A stretch of 64,000 nucleotides of DNA from Aureococcus anophagefferens (Eukaryota; Sar; Pelagophyceae; Pelagomonadales; Pelagomonadaceae), in the NCBI RefSeq assembly GCF_000186865.1, contig NW_008705585.1:440086-504085 (forward strand), given 5' to 3'. Position 1 is the stretch's first letter, and every line of letters begins with the position of its first letter. The notes under the pieces are model-generated. The model was not told where the DNA came from and ran no database searches. It saw only the letters and a list, made by a program, of their open reading frames with translations. The position numbers and the translations under genes are program-made. Shown here one piece after another: positions 39,188 through 50,061 of the stretch.

Positions 39188-40711
39188 TTAGACCATCTCC
39201 CGCGCGGGCGCCTCGTCGCTCTTCGCGTCGTCGTCGGCGGCGGTCGGCGCGTCGGCGGTCGCGCCGGCCTTGGTCGTCGGGGGGAGCTCGATGTCGGAGC
39301 CCCGCGGGCCCGCCGCGGCGGCCTCGAGCGCCTCCCGCTTCTCGCGCGTCTTGTCCCGCCGGAGCGACGCGGCGAGGCCCGCCGCCGCGCAGCACAGGAG
39401 CAGGGCCCCGCCCGCCGCCAAGGGCCCGAGCAGGTGCGCGAGCGGCGGCGGCCGCCGCGCGCCGTCGTCGTCGTCGCGCTCCGCGGTCGGCCGCTGCGAC
39501 AGCGACGGCGCGGGCGTCGGCGCGACGACGGGCGCCGCCGTCGGCGCGTTGGCGCACTCGTCGAAGGCCGGCGGGTCGAAGCAGGGGCAGTACAGGTCCA
39601 CGGTGACGTCGCCGTCGGCCGTGGAGAACGTGGTCGCGTCGTCGCCGCACTCGTCGTACAAGTCTTCGCACATGGACCGCGTGACGGCGACGTCCGGCGA
39701 CCCGTAGCAGGCGGGCGTCCAGGTGCCGGGGAAGGCTTCGGAGTCGCTCGTGTGGTAGTGGTAGATCGCGTCGCCCTCGGCGATGCCGTAGGCGTCGTTC
39801 GCGGGCACGGGTCCCACGTGGCCGAGGCACGCGTCGAGGTCGCAGGGCCGCGACGCCTCCGACTCCATGACGCCGTACACGACCCGTCCGTCGAGCATGA
39901 CGCCCACGGCCGTCGAGTGGCCGCCGTCCGACGACCCGTAGTTGCAGATGGGGTCGGTGTGGATGTGGTAGGGGTCCGCGTGGCCGCCGCAGGTGTCCAC
40001 GAACATCTCGTAGGTCACCGACGTGCTGCAGGCGTGCTCGAGGTGCGCCTCGCACGTCCGGACGTCGACGCCGCCCGCGCACTCGGCGCCGTAGCAGGCG
40101 CAGGGCATGCCGTCGGCGCAGTCGTTGAAGCCGGCCTCGAAGGCGCTGTAGATGTTGACGCCGCCGCTGAGCGTCATGCCCGCGCGGCCGAGCGTCGGCA
40201 CCGCGGACCGCGCGGACGCCGTCGGGATGGTCTGCGACTCGCAGGCCGCGTAGGACGCGCCGTCAAAGAGCCCGCTCGAGTAGCGCCGCTCGTGGTCGTT
40301 GCAGCCGTTCGTGACGAGCTCGCCGGCGAAGAGGCCCGTGGCGGCGTCGTACGTGAGCCCGGACGCGTCGGCGTAGCCCGTGGAGCCGTCGGCCTCGCAG
40401 GCCTCGCCGTCCGCGCCGGGGCAGGCGTCGGAGCTCGTCCCCGACGTGCCGCCGCCGCCGCCGTCGGGCGGCGCGCCGCCGCCGGGCGGGGGACCGCCCT
40501 GGAGCCGGCGCGGGCCCGCTGGGGGTCTTCGCGGGAAGTACTGCGACGAGGCTGCGTGGAGCAGCGCGCACAGGACGCAGGCCCGGCTCGAGGGGCTGCG
40601 TGCGAGGCGACCGGCGCTGCGCGAGGGTGACGGTGGGGCTTGAAGCCGGAGGCCTGGCCCTGGGGCTCGGTCGTCCATCATCACACGACCTGGGGCTCGG
40701 TCGTCCATCAT
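39188..40711 (-). CDS. YHYH-domain type I membrane protein
   Basis: This 507-residue single-exon protein is unlike the first YHYH protein except for the domain. A hydrophobic segment near residues 36-56 (RSPSSRACVLCALLHAASSQ) probably acts as signal peptide. A Gly/Pro-rich linker, then a Cys-rich YHYH region follow: DPYHIHTDPICNYG, VGVMLDGRVVYGVME and GDAIYHYHTSDSEAFPGTW. After a Pro/Ala linker (APTAAPVVAPTPAPS) comes one membrane span (LLGPLAAGGALLLCCAAAGL) and a charged cytosolic tail ending APAREMV. The start region is a perfect 10-codon duplication (MMDDRAPG twice), so several ATGs compete; the true start may be nearer the signal peptide. Divergent from eIF3f with 84 bp between ATGs. Confidence 0.75.
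   Translation of the reverse strand: MMDDRAPGRVMMDDRAPGPGLRLQAPPSPSRSAGRLARSPSSRACVLCALLHAASSQYFPRRPPAGPRRLQGGPPPGGGAPPDGGGGGTSGTSSDACPGADGEACEADGSTGYADASGLTYDAATGLFAGELVTNGCNDHERRYSSGLFDGASYAACESQTIPTASARSAVPTLGRAGMTLSGGVNIYSAFEAGFNDCADGMPCACYGAECAGGVDVRTCEAHLEHACSTSVTYEMFVDTCGGHADPYHIHTDPICNYGSSDGGHSTAVGVMLDGRVVYGVMESEASRPCDLDACLGHVGPVPANDAYGIAEGDAIYHYHTSDSEAFPGTWTPACYGSPDVAVTRSMCEDLYDECGDDATTFSTADGDVTVDLYCPCFDPPAFDECANAPTAAPVVAPTPAPSLSQRPTAERDDDDGARRPPPLAHLLGPLAAGGALLLCCAAAGLAASLRRDKTREKREALEAAAAGPRGSDIELPPTTKAGATADAPTAADDDAKSDEAPAREMV
40661..40711. repeat. Direct duplication of 30-bp period at gene start
   Basis: TGGGGCTCGGTCGTCCATCA occurs at 40661-40680 and 40691-40710. Each copy carries the double ATG of the minus-strand YHYH gene, so the duplication doubled its first ten codons or its leader. 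Confidence 0.85.
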
Positions 40712-40795
40712 ACATAAAGTCTACTTCAACTTCGCGGTGGCAAGAGAAGGTGCACCCGAAGATGCCGCCGACCCCCTCGGCGAGCGCGAGCAGCG

Positions 40796-41680
40796 ATGTC
40801 GACCGAGGAGCCCGTGGACCCCGAGACCCCGGCGGTGACGCCGAAGTCCGTGATCGTGCACCCCATCGTCGTCTTCGGCATCCTGGACCACTACATCCGG
40901 CGGCAGGAGGGCCAGGAGCGCGTCATCGGCACGCTTCTGGGCCACCTCGACGAGGAGACGGGCGTCGTCGAGGTGAGCAACGCCTACGCCGTGCCGCACA
41001 CGGAGTCCGGCGGCGAGGTCGCCGTGGGCCAGGCCTTCAACAAGTCCATGTTCGGCCTCCTGAGCCGCGTGAACTCCGAGGAGCGCGTCGTGGGATGGTA
41101 CGCGACCGGCGGCGGCGGCGCGGTCCAGGACGACGGCACGGCGCTGATCCACGACTTCTACTCGCGCGAGTGCGCGGCGCCCGTGCACGTCGTCGTCGAC
41201 GCGTCGCTCCGGGACGGCAAGGGCGTCGAGACGGCCGCGTACCACCGGGGGCCGCCGGGCGCCGACGGCGCCGCGGCGGCGTTCGCGCCCGTGCCGTCGT
41301 CGCTGACCTTCAGCGACGGCGAGAAGGTCTGCATCGACCGCATGATCCGCGGCCAGGGCGACGAGCCCTTCGCGACCGCCGAGTCCCTCGCGGAGCTCCC
41401 GTCCGACGCGGACGACGTCCGCGACGACTTCCAGGGCCTGCTGGGCCAGATCGACGAGATCCTCGCGTACGCGAAGAAGTGCAAATCCGGCGAGGTCACG
41501 CCGGACCCGGCCGTGGCGAGGTGTATCGGCGAGGCCCTCGCGGCCCTGCCCAAGATCGAGCCCGGCGTGCTCGACGGGTCCAAGAACGTCGACGCGCAGG
41601 ACATCGTCATGGTCTCCTACCTCGCGAGCATCACCAAGGCCCAGCTCGCCATCGCCGCCAAGATCCACGAGAGCTTCTAG
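40796..41680 (+). CDS. EIF3F: Translation initiation factor eIF3 subunit F
   Basis: This 294-residue single-exon protein is an MPN-domain subunit of eIF3, the complex that brings mRNA to the 40S ribosome. The MPN part starts KSVIVHPIVVFGILDHYIRR and continues with VIGTLLGHLDEETGVVEVSN and ERVVGWYATGGG. It lacks the JAMM metal-binding residues of true deubiquitinases, as expected for eIF3f. The C-terminal half forms the helical bundle (SLAELPSDADDVRDDFQGLL, then IVMVSYLASITKAQLAIAAK), matching eIF3f rather than eIF3h. Length is normal. It shares an 84-bp divergent promoter region with the YHYH membrane protein and converges with the receptor kinase gene, 58 bp between stops. Confidence 0.95.
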   Translation: MSTEEPVDPETPAVTPKSVIVHPIVVFGILDHYIRRQEGQERVIGTLLGHLDEETGVVEVSNAYAVPHTESGGEVAVGQAFNKSMFGLLSRVNSEERVVGWYATGGGGAVQDDGTALIHDFYSRECAAPVHVVVDASLRDGKGVETAAYHRGPPGADGAAAAFAPVPSSLTFSDGEKVCIDRMIRGQGDEPFATAESLAELPSDADDVRDDFQGLLGQIDEILAYAKKCKSGEVTPDPAVARCIGEALAALPKIEPGVLDGSKNVDAQDIVMVSYLASITKAQLAIAAKIHESF

Positions 41681-41738
41681 AGCACCAAGGACGGCGCCCC
41701 CCGCCCCTCGTATAAACACACGCCGCCTCGCTTTCCCG

Positions 41739-44700
41739 TTACCCGCTCTGCGTGCCGCGCGCGTCCGCGCCGTAGGAGTGGCGCGCGGGCGGCCGCTGGC
41801 CGCCGCTCAGGGACCGGAAGGCGGCGAGGAGGCCCGATTCGCCCGGCGGCTGGGGGTGCCAGCGCTGGGCCCGGAGCGACGCGCGCGCCGCGGAGCCCGC
41901 GGACCGCGACCCGGAACCGCGGCTCCGGCTCCGGCTCGCGCGGCCGCGGCCCGGGTGGCGGCTCGGCGGCAGGTCCAGGGGCGCGCTCTCGAGGACGTCG
42001 CCCGTGAGCTCCTCGTGGATGCGGTTCAGCTCCGAGAAGATGACGTCGAAGCCCGGGCGGTCGACGGGGTCCTCGGCCCAGCACGCCTCCATGAGGTCGC
42101 CCCAGGGGCAGTTTTGCGGCGGCTCGGGCCGCAGGCCCTCGTTGGCCACGCGCGAGATGATCTGCGCCGCGCTCAGGTCGCCGTAGACCTCCTCGCGCGT
42201 CGCGAGCTCCCACAATACTATCCCGAAGGCGTAGACGTCGATGCGCTCGCTGCCCTTGGCGTCCTTGATGAGCTCCGGCGCGAGCCAGCACGTCGTGCCG
42301 ACGCCGTGGGTCATGGTCCGCGAGAAGTCCGGGCTCATGGCCACGGCCCGCGCGGAGCCCCAGTCGCCGATGCGCACGTGCATGCGCCCCCGGACCTCGG
42401 CGACGAAGAGGTTGTGCGACTTGAGGTCGCGGTGCACGATGGGGTGGTCCCGCGTGTGGAGGTAGAGCATGCCCTCGGCGACGTCGATGGCCATGCGGAG
42501 CCGCGTCTCGAGCCCGAGCTCCAGCGACGCGTCGTCGAGCACGGACCGGAGCGACCCGTGCGAGCACAGCTCCGAGACGATCCAGATCGCCTGCGCCGTC
42601 AGGGAGCAGCCGTAGAGCTGGAGGATCTTGGGGTGGCGCAGGTAGGCCATGATGCCCGCCTCGCCCACAATCTCCTCGATGATGTCGCGCCGGTGCATCG
42701 CGCCGCCCGCGAACGCCGCCTGCGCGAGCACGAACTCCTTGACCGCGACCTCCGACGACTGCCAGCTCGCGGACCAGACGCGCCCGAAGGACCCCTCGCC
42801 GATGACGTCCCGCAGCACGATCTCCGACGGGTCGATCATGACCAGCGCGTGGCGGTTCGCGAGGTGCCGCGCCTGGGCAGGAAAAGAGTGCGAAATTCCC
42901 AACTTCAAAGGCTCCTCTCTCGGCCGTTTTCCACTCGTTTCGGCTGATTTTTGGACGAGCGATGATCTCTCGGAGCGCTCTCGAAGCGTGGATCCTTTCT
43001 CTGGAACAATCGCGCGCGGAACCATCACGTCGAAGCGACGTTGAATCACTCGTTTCCTGCTCGGTGCCGCGCGCGCATCGCGTGCTCGTACGCGTCGGAG
43101 AACTCGAAGTCGAGGTCCGGCGCGAAGCCGTAGGACAGCGTCTGCAGGGAGATGCCCGGCGGCTTGCGGGACCCGTAGCCGTAGGCGCTGAGCTTGCAGG
43201 ACCGGCCCAGGAACGCGGCGACGGCCAGCACGAGCAGGCACGTGCCCGACAGCAACGCGACGAAGACGGCGCTCGGCCGCGCGGGCGGCGCGTCGCCCCC
43301 GCGCGGCGGCGGCCGCAGGGCGTAGAGCGATGTCACGGCCGTCACCGTGCCGCCCAGGGGCCCGACGCCCGCGAAGCCCATGGTGTAGGGCCCGAGCGTG
43401 TCGTCGCGGCGCCAGACGACGACCGGCGGGCCGCCGTCGAAGTCGCCGCCGACGACGACGGACCCCGCGAGGCTCCCGACGCCCGGCGCGAGGGCGAGCA
43501 CCGTGCCGTTGGCGCCGCGCCAGCCCGGGAGCCACTCCCAGGTCGCCGCCCGGAGCGCGGCCGTGCCGTTGCCGTTCGGTGGCCGCCGCGGCGCCGGCGC
43601 CGGCCGCCGCGCCGCCGCGCGGCGCCGCGCCGACGGGCCCCGGCGGTGCTTCGCCTTCGGATCCCGCTCGTCGTCGTCGCCCCGGGGCCGCTTCGCCGGC
43701 GGGTCGTAGCCCGCGTCGGGGCCGAAGCGCGCGATCGCCGCAGTCGCCGCGTGCTGCGCCCACCACGCGCCGCCCTCGGCCGGGTAGCCGGCGACGAAGA
43801 GCGCCGCGCCGTCGTACAAGAGCTGGAGGGGCGCCTTGGACGTCGCGAAGCCGTGGGCCGCGTCGTGGAGGCAGGTCCAGGTCCGCTCCGCCTCGTCGTC
43901 CTTCCAGGGAAACGCGCCGAGCGAGTCGCACGGCAGCGGCCCGAGCGCGTCGAAGAGGCCGCCGACGTAGAGCACGCCCGCCGCGGCGTCGACGGCCAAC
44001 GAGTGGGCGACGCCCGGCCCCGCGCCGTCGCTCCGCGCGAGGCCGCCGCCGGGGAACGGCTGCAAACCCCCGGCCTCGGTCCACGCGACCAAACCGGGCG
44101 ACGTCGCGGCGCCCCCGAGCGCGTCGAAGCGGCCGCCGACGAAGAGGGCCCCGTCCAGATAGGCGAGCGCGAGCACGGACACGGCGGACGCGTTGCCCGG
44201 GCCGCGCGCGGGTTTGGAGCCGCACGGCGCCGAGAGCGACGGCGACCCGCCGCGGAGCGGCATCCAGAGGTTGCGCCTACTATCAAAACGCGCGACGTGC
44301 TCGACCTTGACGAAGTGGGCGCCGTCCCAGACGCGGCTCGAGAAGGCGCCGCCGACGAAGAGCTCCTCGCGGCGCCCGAGCGTCGTCGCGAAGATGCGCG
44401 TCGCGGGATCCGACGCGCGGCTGCAGAGGCCGCCGTCGCCGACGCGCGCTAACGCCTTGCCCGGATTGCGCATGCCCGTCCAGCGGCCCACGGAGCAGTA
44501 CTGCGACTGCGACGTCTCGCTGATGCTGTCGAACTGGCCGACGACGATCGCCTCCTCGGGCGCGCGCCGGTCCGGCGAACCGGACCGGTTCGCGGCCATG
44601 CCGTATACTGCCGCGTCCTTGCCCGTCTCGCCGTAGACGTAGAGCTGCGGCTCGTAGGCGTCGCTCCACTCCCGCGCCGCGACGTCGTACTGCGCCAGCG

Positions 44701-44815
44701 AGATGGACCGCGACCCCAGCGTCAGGTTGCCGCCGACGAGGATGACGTTGGCGACGCGCTCGACGGCGGTCGTCGTCGCGATGATCGTTGCGAGCAGGAG
44801 ACGCGCGGCGCGCAT
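41739..44815 (-). CDS. Receptor-like kinase: beta-propeller ectodomain, one span, TKL kinase
   Basis: Exons 43073-44815 and 41739-42872 encode 958 residues. A signal peptide (MRAARLLLATIIATTTA) leads into repeated blades with phrases such as ILVGGNLTLG, LFVGGAFSSR, LFVGGRFDALGG and LYVGGLFDALG, like the cortical-marker RAX2 and delta-60 type propellers. One membrane span lies near residues 515-537 (SAVFVALLSGTCLLVLAVAA). The cytosolic tyrosine-kinase-like domain starts at about 599: GEGSFGRVW, VAVKEF, IVHRDLKSHN, GDWGSARA, and WLAPELIK. The usual DFG is DWG here; the Asp is kept, so activity is possible. The intron is an introner between span and kinase, needing a GC donor (junction AMR-ARHLANRH). 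A surface sensor signalling to a cytosolic kinase is inferred; the ligand is unknown. Confidence 0.85.
42873..43064 (+). mobile_element. Introner, family 1b, antisense, in receptor kinase gene
   Basis: This 192-bp element lies between TGCCGCGC duplications (42865-42872 and 43065-43072); the match extends to ten bases. Ends CTGGGCAGGAAAAGAG and CGTTTCCTGCTCGG are imperfect inverted repeats. In gene sense the intron starts GCGCGGCA and ends CCCAG, so it is GC-AG. It is more diverged from the consensus than other family-1 copies. Confidence 0.92.
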
Positions 44816-44916
44816 GGCGTCGTGGTCGCGGGGGGTGCGTGCGAGCTCAGAAGGAGCAGATCGGTGCAGATCTGCTCGCCATCGGCTGCCCGTCCGAGCC
44901 GGCCGGGGAAAGTTGA

Positions 44917-45291
44917 ATGGCACTTGAAGCGCGGCGCCGCGCGCGCCTCGCGGTCCCGCGCTTCGTGACGACGCGCTGGCGCTGCCGCGGACGCGTCGCG
45001 CCGCGCATCCTCAAGACCCTCCCGGCGCTCGTCGCGGAGTGCAAGTCCGACGTGGCCGCGAACGTCGCGAACGCCGCGGCCGTCTACCAGCTCACACCAC
45101 GCCCTCCTCATCTACGCGGACCTCCTCGTCGCAATAGCTTCCTCCGCCACTCCCTACTAAAGCACGTCGAGTGCCATCGAGGACTCCGTCGAGGCCTCAA
45201 TCGCCGCAGACGCGTCAAAGGCGTCGCCAAGGCGAGGCCTATAGGCCTAAGACGCCTCCTAAGGCGCGGTGAGCCGAGCTCGGCGAGCTGA
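44917..45291 (+). CDS. Doubtful small ORF
   Basis: This is a 124-residue ORF. Residues about 1-58 (through RILKTLPALVAECKSDVAAN) have codon use like real genes here, but after that it becomes Arg/Pro-rich and unlike protein. It may be an exon of an unrecognised gene or a gene remnant. The region 44816-45515 otherwise holds the promoter of the receptor kinase gene and a GGCCTATAGGCC palindrome near 45234. Confidence 0.25.
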   Translation: MALEARRRARLAVPRFVTTRWRCRGRVAPRILKTLPALVAECKSDVAANVANAAAVYQLTPRPPHLRGPPRRNSFLRHSLLKHVECHRGLRRGLNRRRRVKGVAKARPIGLRRLLRRGEPSSAS

Positions 45292-45515
45292 GGCAATTTG
45301 CCTTTGGAGCAAGTTGGTTGCCCGCCAAACTCGTCGCCTGCGTGCGCTCAACACGCCGCCCGGTGGATTCGTCACAGCCCTAGCCGCCCTCTCAGTGCTC
45401 CTCATCGCACCGCTCGACGGCCAAAGGATCCTAAAGCGAAGGAGGAACAGGGTTTCGATACACATCGTGGCGAATAGACCGTGCGCACGCCCAATCGAAA
45501 GAGGATCAAGGCGCG

Positions 45516-45710
45516 ATGGCTGATAAAGAGCTCGTCCTCGCGCTCGTCCTGAGCGCCTGTTTGTCTTTGCTCGTCGGTGGCGCGGTCTACGAGTGCTGCG
45601 TGTTCCGCGTGCGGCGACGCCGGCGCGCGAACACCGCGGCGCAAGAAAACGACTCGGCGGCGCCGGGGCGCCCGGCGGAGGAGGAGCTGAGGGTGGCCGC
45701 GCAAGTTTGA
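45516..45710 (+). CDS. Possible small single-span membrane protein
   Basis: This 64-residue ORF starts MADKELVLALVLSACLSLLV: one membrane span (about residues 6-28), a pair of cysteines, then an Arg cluster (FRVRRRRR) and a hydrophilic tail. The positive-inside pattern fits an N-out small membrane protein. No family is recognised, and the ORF could be chance. Confidence 0.35.
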   Translation: MADKELVLALVLSACLSLLVGGAVYECCVFRVRRRRRANTAAQENDSAAPGRPAEEELRVAAQV

Positions 45711-46013
45711 TAAACCCCCTCCATTTTTAATGACCCCCTCGCGCGCGCGCGAGCGACGCTCGATTATGTGTAATTATTATTATTATGGGTGCTTTAACGT
45801 GGGGACTTTGGCGGCCGCCCGTGGGCGGCCGTCGGCGCACGCGGATCAGGTCGGCGATCGTGAAGACCACTAAACGCGAAACCCGCGCGCGGCGACCGGG
45901 TCGCTTACGAGTCACGACTCGGCTTTAGGAGGCTAGCGCCGTCCAACGCAGCCTGGAGACCGCGACAAGTCCCCAGGCGCTCCTTTCGGCTTCATGATCT
46001 TAGGCGCTCTACT
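45711..46013. other. Intergenic region, nothing recognised
   Basis: These 303 bp are partly AT-rich, with (ATT)n near 45773-45785. I see no gene. Confidence 0.5.
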
Positions 46014-49000
46014 CTAGGGGACTTCGTCGCACGTACCGCACGTCGCGCGGCACGCGTCCGCGGCACCGGACAGGCCGCAGCGGCGGCCGGGGTTCCGCGC
46101 GACGCTGACGCAGTCGAGCTTCTTGTTCTTCTTGTTGGTGTGCGACCACGTGGCGTCGTCCGCGCACGCGCCCTCGGAGGGGCACGATGCGCAGGCGCGG
46201 ACGCACTCCGTCTCCGCCCGAGCGCCGGTCGCGCCCTTCTTGCGGCACCGCTTCGAGGGCTTCTTCTTGACCCACTCGCAGGTCTTCGTCGGGGCGTCTT
46301 TCCGGTGCCAGGACTCGGAGTCGCGGCCCTTCTTCGACTCGCACGAGGGACCATCTCCGGAGCGGACACACGTCGTGGGGTAATCGGCGACCATCGGGTC
46401 GGCGCACATTCCGGCGCACTCGCACGAGAGGCCGGCCGCGCACTCGCCGTAGTGCCAGCCAGCCCAGTACGGGCCACACGCGTCGCCCTCGCCGCGATCG
46501 GTCGCGATGCGGACACACGTCCTCGTCCCGTCGGCCGGATTCCGGTCGCACGAGAGGCCGGCCGCGCACTCGCCGTAGCCACACGACTCGCCCTCGCCGA
46601 GATCGCCCGCGAAGGCGGCGGTCGTCGTCGACGCGCCGACGACGGCACCGGCCGAACTCGCGTCCGGCTTCTTCCAGCAGTGCGTGTTCGCGAGCCGGTA
46701 GGTCGGCGCGCCGAAGCCGACCGGATAGAGGCTGACGCTCCACCAGTACGGGCCCGGGCTGAAGGTGTAGCCCCCGCAGAGCTCCGAGCCCTCGCACAGC
46801 TCCCGGACGCAGGCGACGCTCTCGTCCCAGCCGCCCAGCTTGCACGGATGCGACCCCATCATGTCCCCGCTGGTGTAGAAGTCGTCGCAGAGAGCACTGC
46901 CGTAGGCCGCGCCGTCGGTGTCGCAGAGCATGCCGTACGGCGTACAGTGGCCTTCTTCGCCGTCGGGAGTGGTGAGCTCGGTCCACTCGCTCACCGTGAA
47001 CTTCGTCGGCGCGGGCGACGGCGCGGCCGTCGTCGGCGTCGGCGTCGGCGCGGACGACGGTCGGGGCGTGGGGCACCATCGGCGGTCGTTCGCGAAGCCG
47101 GCGGTCGTCGTCGTCGCGCCGACGACCGCGCCGGCCTCGTCGCACGTGCCGCACGCCTTCTGGCAGGCGGCGCTGGCCTTGACCTTCTTCTTCGCGCCGC
47201 CGATCGTGCCCTGCTTCTTGCAGGCCTTGGCGAGCTTGGCGCCTTCCTTTTGGGGCTTTCCTTTCTTGTAGAATGTGTCCTCGCATGTTTGGAGCTTCTC
47301 GACGCACGCGTCCTCGATCCACGCGCACTTCTTTTTACACTTCTTCTTCGTCGTCTTCTTCGGGCACTTTTTCTTCGCCTTCTTATTCGACTTCGCGAGC
47401 CAGGCCGCGTCGTCTTCGCACGTTGCGGCGGCCGCGTCGCCGGTCGGCGCGGGCGTCGGCGCGGGCGACACGGCCTCCGACGGCGCGGGCGACGGCGCGG
47501 GCGTCTGCGCCTCCGACGGCGCGGGCGTCGGCGCGGCGGAGAGCGCGGCCGTCGTCGTCGTCGCGTTGGCCCCCGGCGACGCGCACGCGCCCGCGGGCTG
47601 CGTCTGCTCGCCCGGCGCGTTGCAGTGGCACGGCTCCTTGGTTTCCCACTGCGGCTTCCGCCAGCACTCGTAGCGCCAGTTATCGCCGTCCGGCCGTTCG
47701 ATCGCGACGGTCTGGAACCAGAGGACCTTCCCGTAGCTCTCCGCCGCGTTCGCCGGGGTGTCGATCGTGTAGCCGCCGCACTTCGGCGTCGCTTCGCAGA
47801 GCGCGCGCGCGCAGGCGATATCCGCGGCGTCGCCGCCGTTCTGCCAGCATCTGTGACGATTCGTCAGGTGGCCGCTCGAGTAGTGGCTCCCGTTCGGCGC
47901 GCAGGGCATGAGGTGCTCCGTCTCGCAGAACGGCGTGCCCCAGAGCGAGTCGGCCTCGTTCGCGGACAGGTCGCCGGCGCAGAGGGCGTGTTGCCCGCCG
48001 CAGTTGCCGTCGGTCAATTTTTCCTCGTCGACGAACTTGTTCCAGATCGTCTCGTCTTCGAAGCAGTGGTCGAGGCACGGCGGCGGGAGCGGGTCGTCGC
48101 AGGCGAGCGGCGCGTCGAGGAGCGGCGCGCCGCCGACGCAGAACGACTGGTCGACGCCGCACTGGTCGCGGCCGCGCCAGGACGCGCCGTCGCCCCAGCA
48201 GCGGCCCTCGGGGCCGAAGCCCGCGTCGTCGCCGTCGCAGGCCTTGTCGAGGTCGCAGTGGTCCGGCGGGTGGAGCGCCGGGTCCACCCAGCCGACGCAG
48301 TCGCCGTCCGCGCGGCCGCAGCCGTTGAGCGACGCGCAGAACGCCGCGAGCTCGGGGTCGACGCCGGCGTATTCCGCCGGCCGGTTGTTCGTCCACCACT
48401 GCCCCCGGTCGTGGGGCAGCGTGAGGCGGAAGAGGATGGCCGCGCGCAGGCCCGTGTCCTCGTTCGTCGCCGTGAGGCACGTGTCGTAGTCGCCGTCGGG
48501 CACGTCCGCCGGGAGGCCGAACGCGAAGGCCTTCTCGGCGCTCTGGCTCGCCCGGAGCTCCATGTGGTGGACCTGCGCGTCGAAGCCGTAGCCCTCCGGC
48601 AGCTCCGTGCGCGCGACGGCGAGCGTGAAGGGCACTTCGCGATACCAGGGCTCGCAGCCCGGGCTCCAGTCCGTGTTCACGAGGTGGCGCGCGATGTGGA
48701 GCGTCACGCCGCCGGGGTAGTCGCCGACGCGGTCGACGCCGTCGGCGTAGGACCGGAACGGCCGGAACGGGTAGCCGCCGTCGCCGCACGCGCCGTCCTC
48801 GCAGTAGTAGCTCTCGCCGCAGTCGCAGCTGTGAAAGACGCCGAAGAGACCGACTTCGAACCTCGGCAGGTCGCGGACGCAGAGCGGCGCCTCGCCCGTG
48901 AGGTGGACCTCGAGGCCGCGCGCGTCGCCGGCGGCCTCGCCCGCGCGGAGGACGACGCCCTGGGACTTCATGAGGAACGTCGCGTTCGGTTTCAGCGTCA

Positions 49001-50011
49001 CTTCTTGGACCTCGTCGGCGCCCGCGGCGCACGACGTCACGTGCGCGTCGACGAGCGTCTGCCAGCGGTGGACGAAGAAGCCCGCGTACTCGTCCGCGGG
49101 CTCGGGCGTCGCGGGGTCCCCGCGGAGGTCCGACGCGCTCCGCCAGTGGACGTAGAGGTCCGACTCCGGGAGGTACGCGAAGCGCTTCGCGGCGCCGCCG
49201 CGGGGCGCGTCGACGGCCGCGAGTCGGAACTCGCCGCGCGTCTGCACGACCTCGACGTCGTCCTCGCCGAGCCAGCCGAAGTGGTAGCGCGTGTAGGCCG
49301 GCAGGTTCAGCGCGATGCCGCTGCTCGTGCCCATGAGGCTGTAGGCGTCGCCGTACTCGAGGGCGGGGCAGCGCGTCGGGTCGAGGAGGTCCCTCTTCGG
49401 ATCCGCGCACTCGTAGAAGTTCGAGTGGTAGCCGGCGCCCATCCAGTGCAGGAGCTCGTGGACGTAGGTGCCCGCGAGGGCGCCGTCGAAGGGCGGCCAG
49501 TAGGGGTCCGCGCCGACGCCGTCGAAGTCGCAGTCCGCGGCTTCGAACTCGCAGACCGCGTCCAAGTTAAAGCCGAGGAAGATGCCCGTCACGTCGTAGA
49601 TGCGGCGCCCGTCGATGAGGCCCGCGTAGTCGATGACGCCCGCGGATCCGGACGTCACGCAATGGCCCATGGGCGCGAAATACACGCCGTCGTAGTCGGC
49701 GAGGTCGAAGCCTGCGAGGGAAGACGATATCGCGCGCGCGGAACCGCGGCCGTCGCGGACGCGGGAACGCGCCGACGTCCCAGAGCTCCGAGGTTTCGAA
49801 GAAGCCCTCGGGCTGGCCGTCTTTGCCGCAGAGAAAGCCGTCGACGGGGTGGCTCGCGCCCTGGTTCGGGACGACGAAGAAGTCGGGCGAGAACGTCTCC
49901 GGGGTCAAGCACCCGTCGGAGATTCTCTCGAACGCGGCCTCGATCGCGGGGCCGTGGAGCATGGCCTTGAACTGGTCCGCGGTCGGGACGTGCGACGCGG
50001 GGAGGTCATGG
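46014..50011 (-). CDS. Secreted gametolysin-like (M11) metalloprotease with Cys-rich repeats (5' end in gap)
   Basis: The large exon is 46014-49711, preceded by an exon (49761 or so to 50011) that runs into the assembly gap, so the signal peptide is missing. The protease part has VHELLHWMGAGYH (about 49425-49460), a HExxHxxGxxxH-type zinc site, and YGDAYSLMG, a Met-turn in the style of gametolysin; these enzymes degrade cell-wall glycoproteins. The rest (about 900 residues) is Cys-rich: twin modules around PCAPNGSHYSSGHLTNRHRC and HCTPYGMLCDTDGAAYG, Pro/Ala/Thr linkers (APTPAPSEAQTPAPSPAPSE), and Lys-rich Cys modules (KKCPKKTTKKKCKKKCAW). The short intron between the exons (acceptor CTCGCAG at 49712) has two possible in-frame donors, GT at 49760 or a GCGCG further upstream. 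The role in wall remodelling or prey/cell contact is inferred. Confidence 0.75.
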
Positions 50012-50061
50012 NNNNNNNNNNNNNNNNNNNNNNNNNNNNNNNNNNNNNNNNNNNNNNNNNN
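50012..50061. other. Assembly gap (50 N)
   Basis: The run of 50 N is probably a placeholder. It breaks an introner on its right side, and both the OSCA-like gene (3' part) and the metalloprotease gene (5' part) are cut here, so the true missing sequence must be much longer than 50 bp. Confidence 0.95.
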
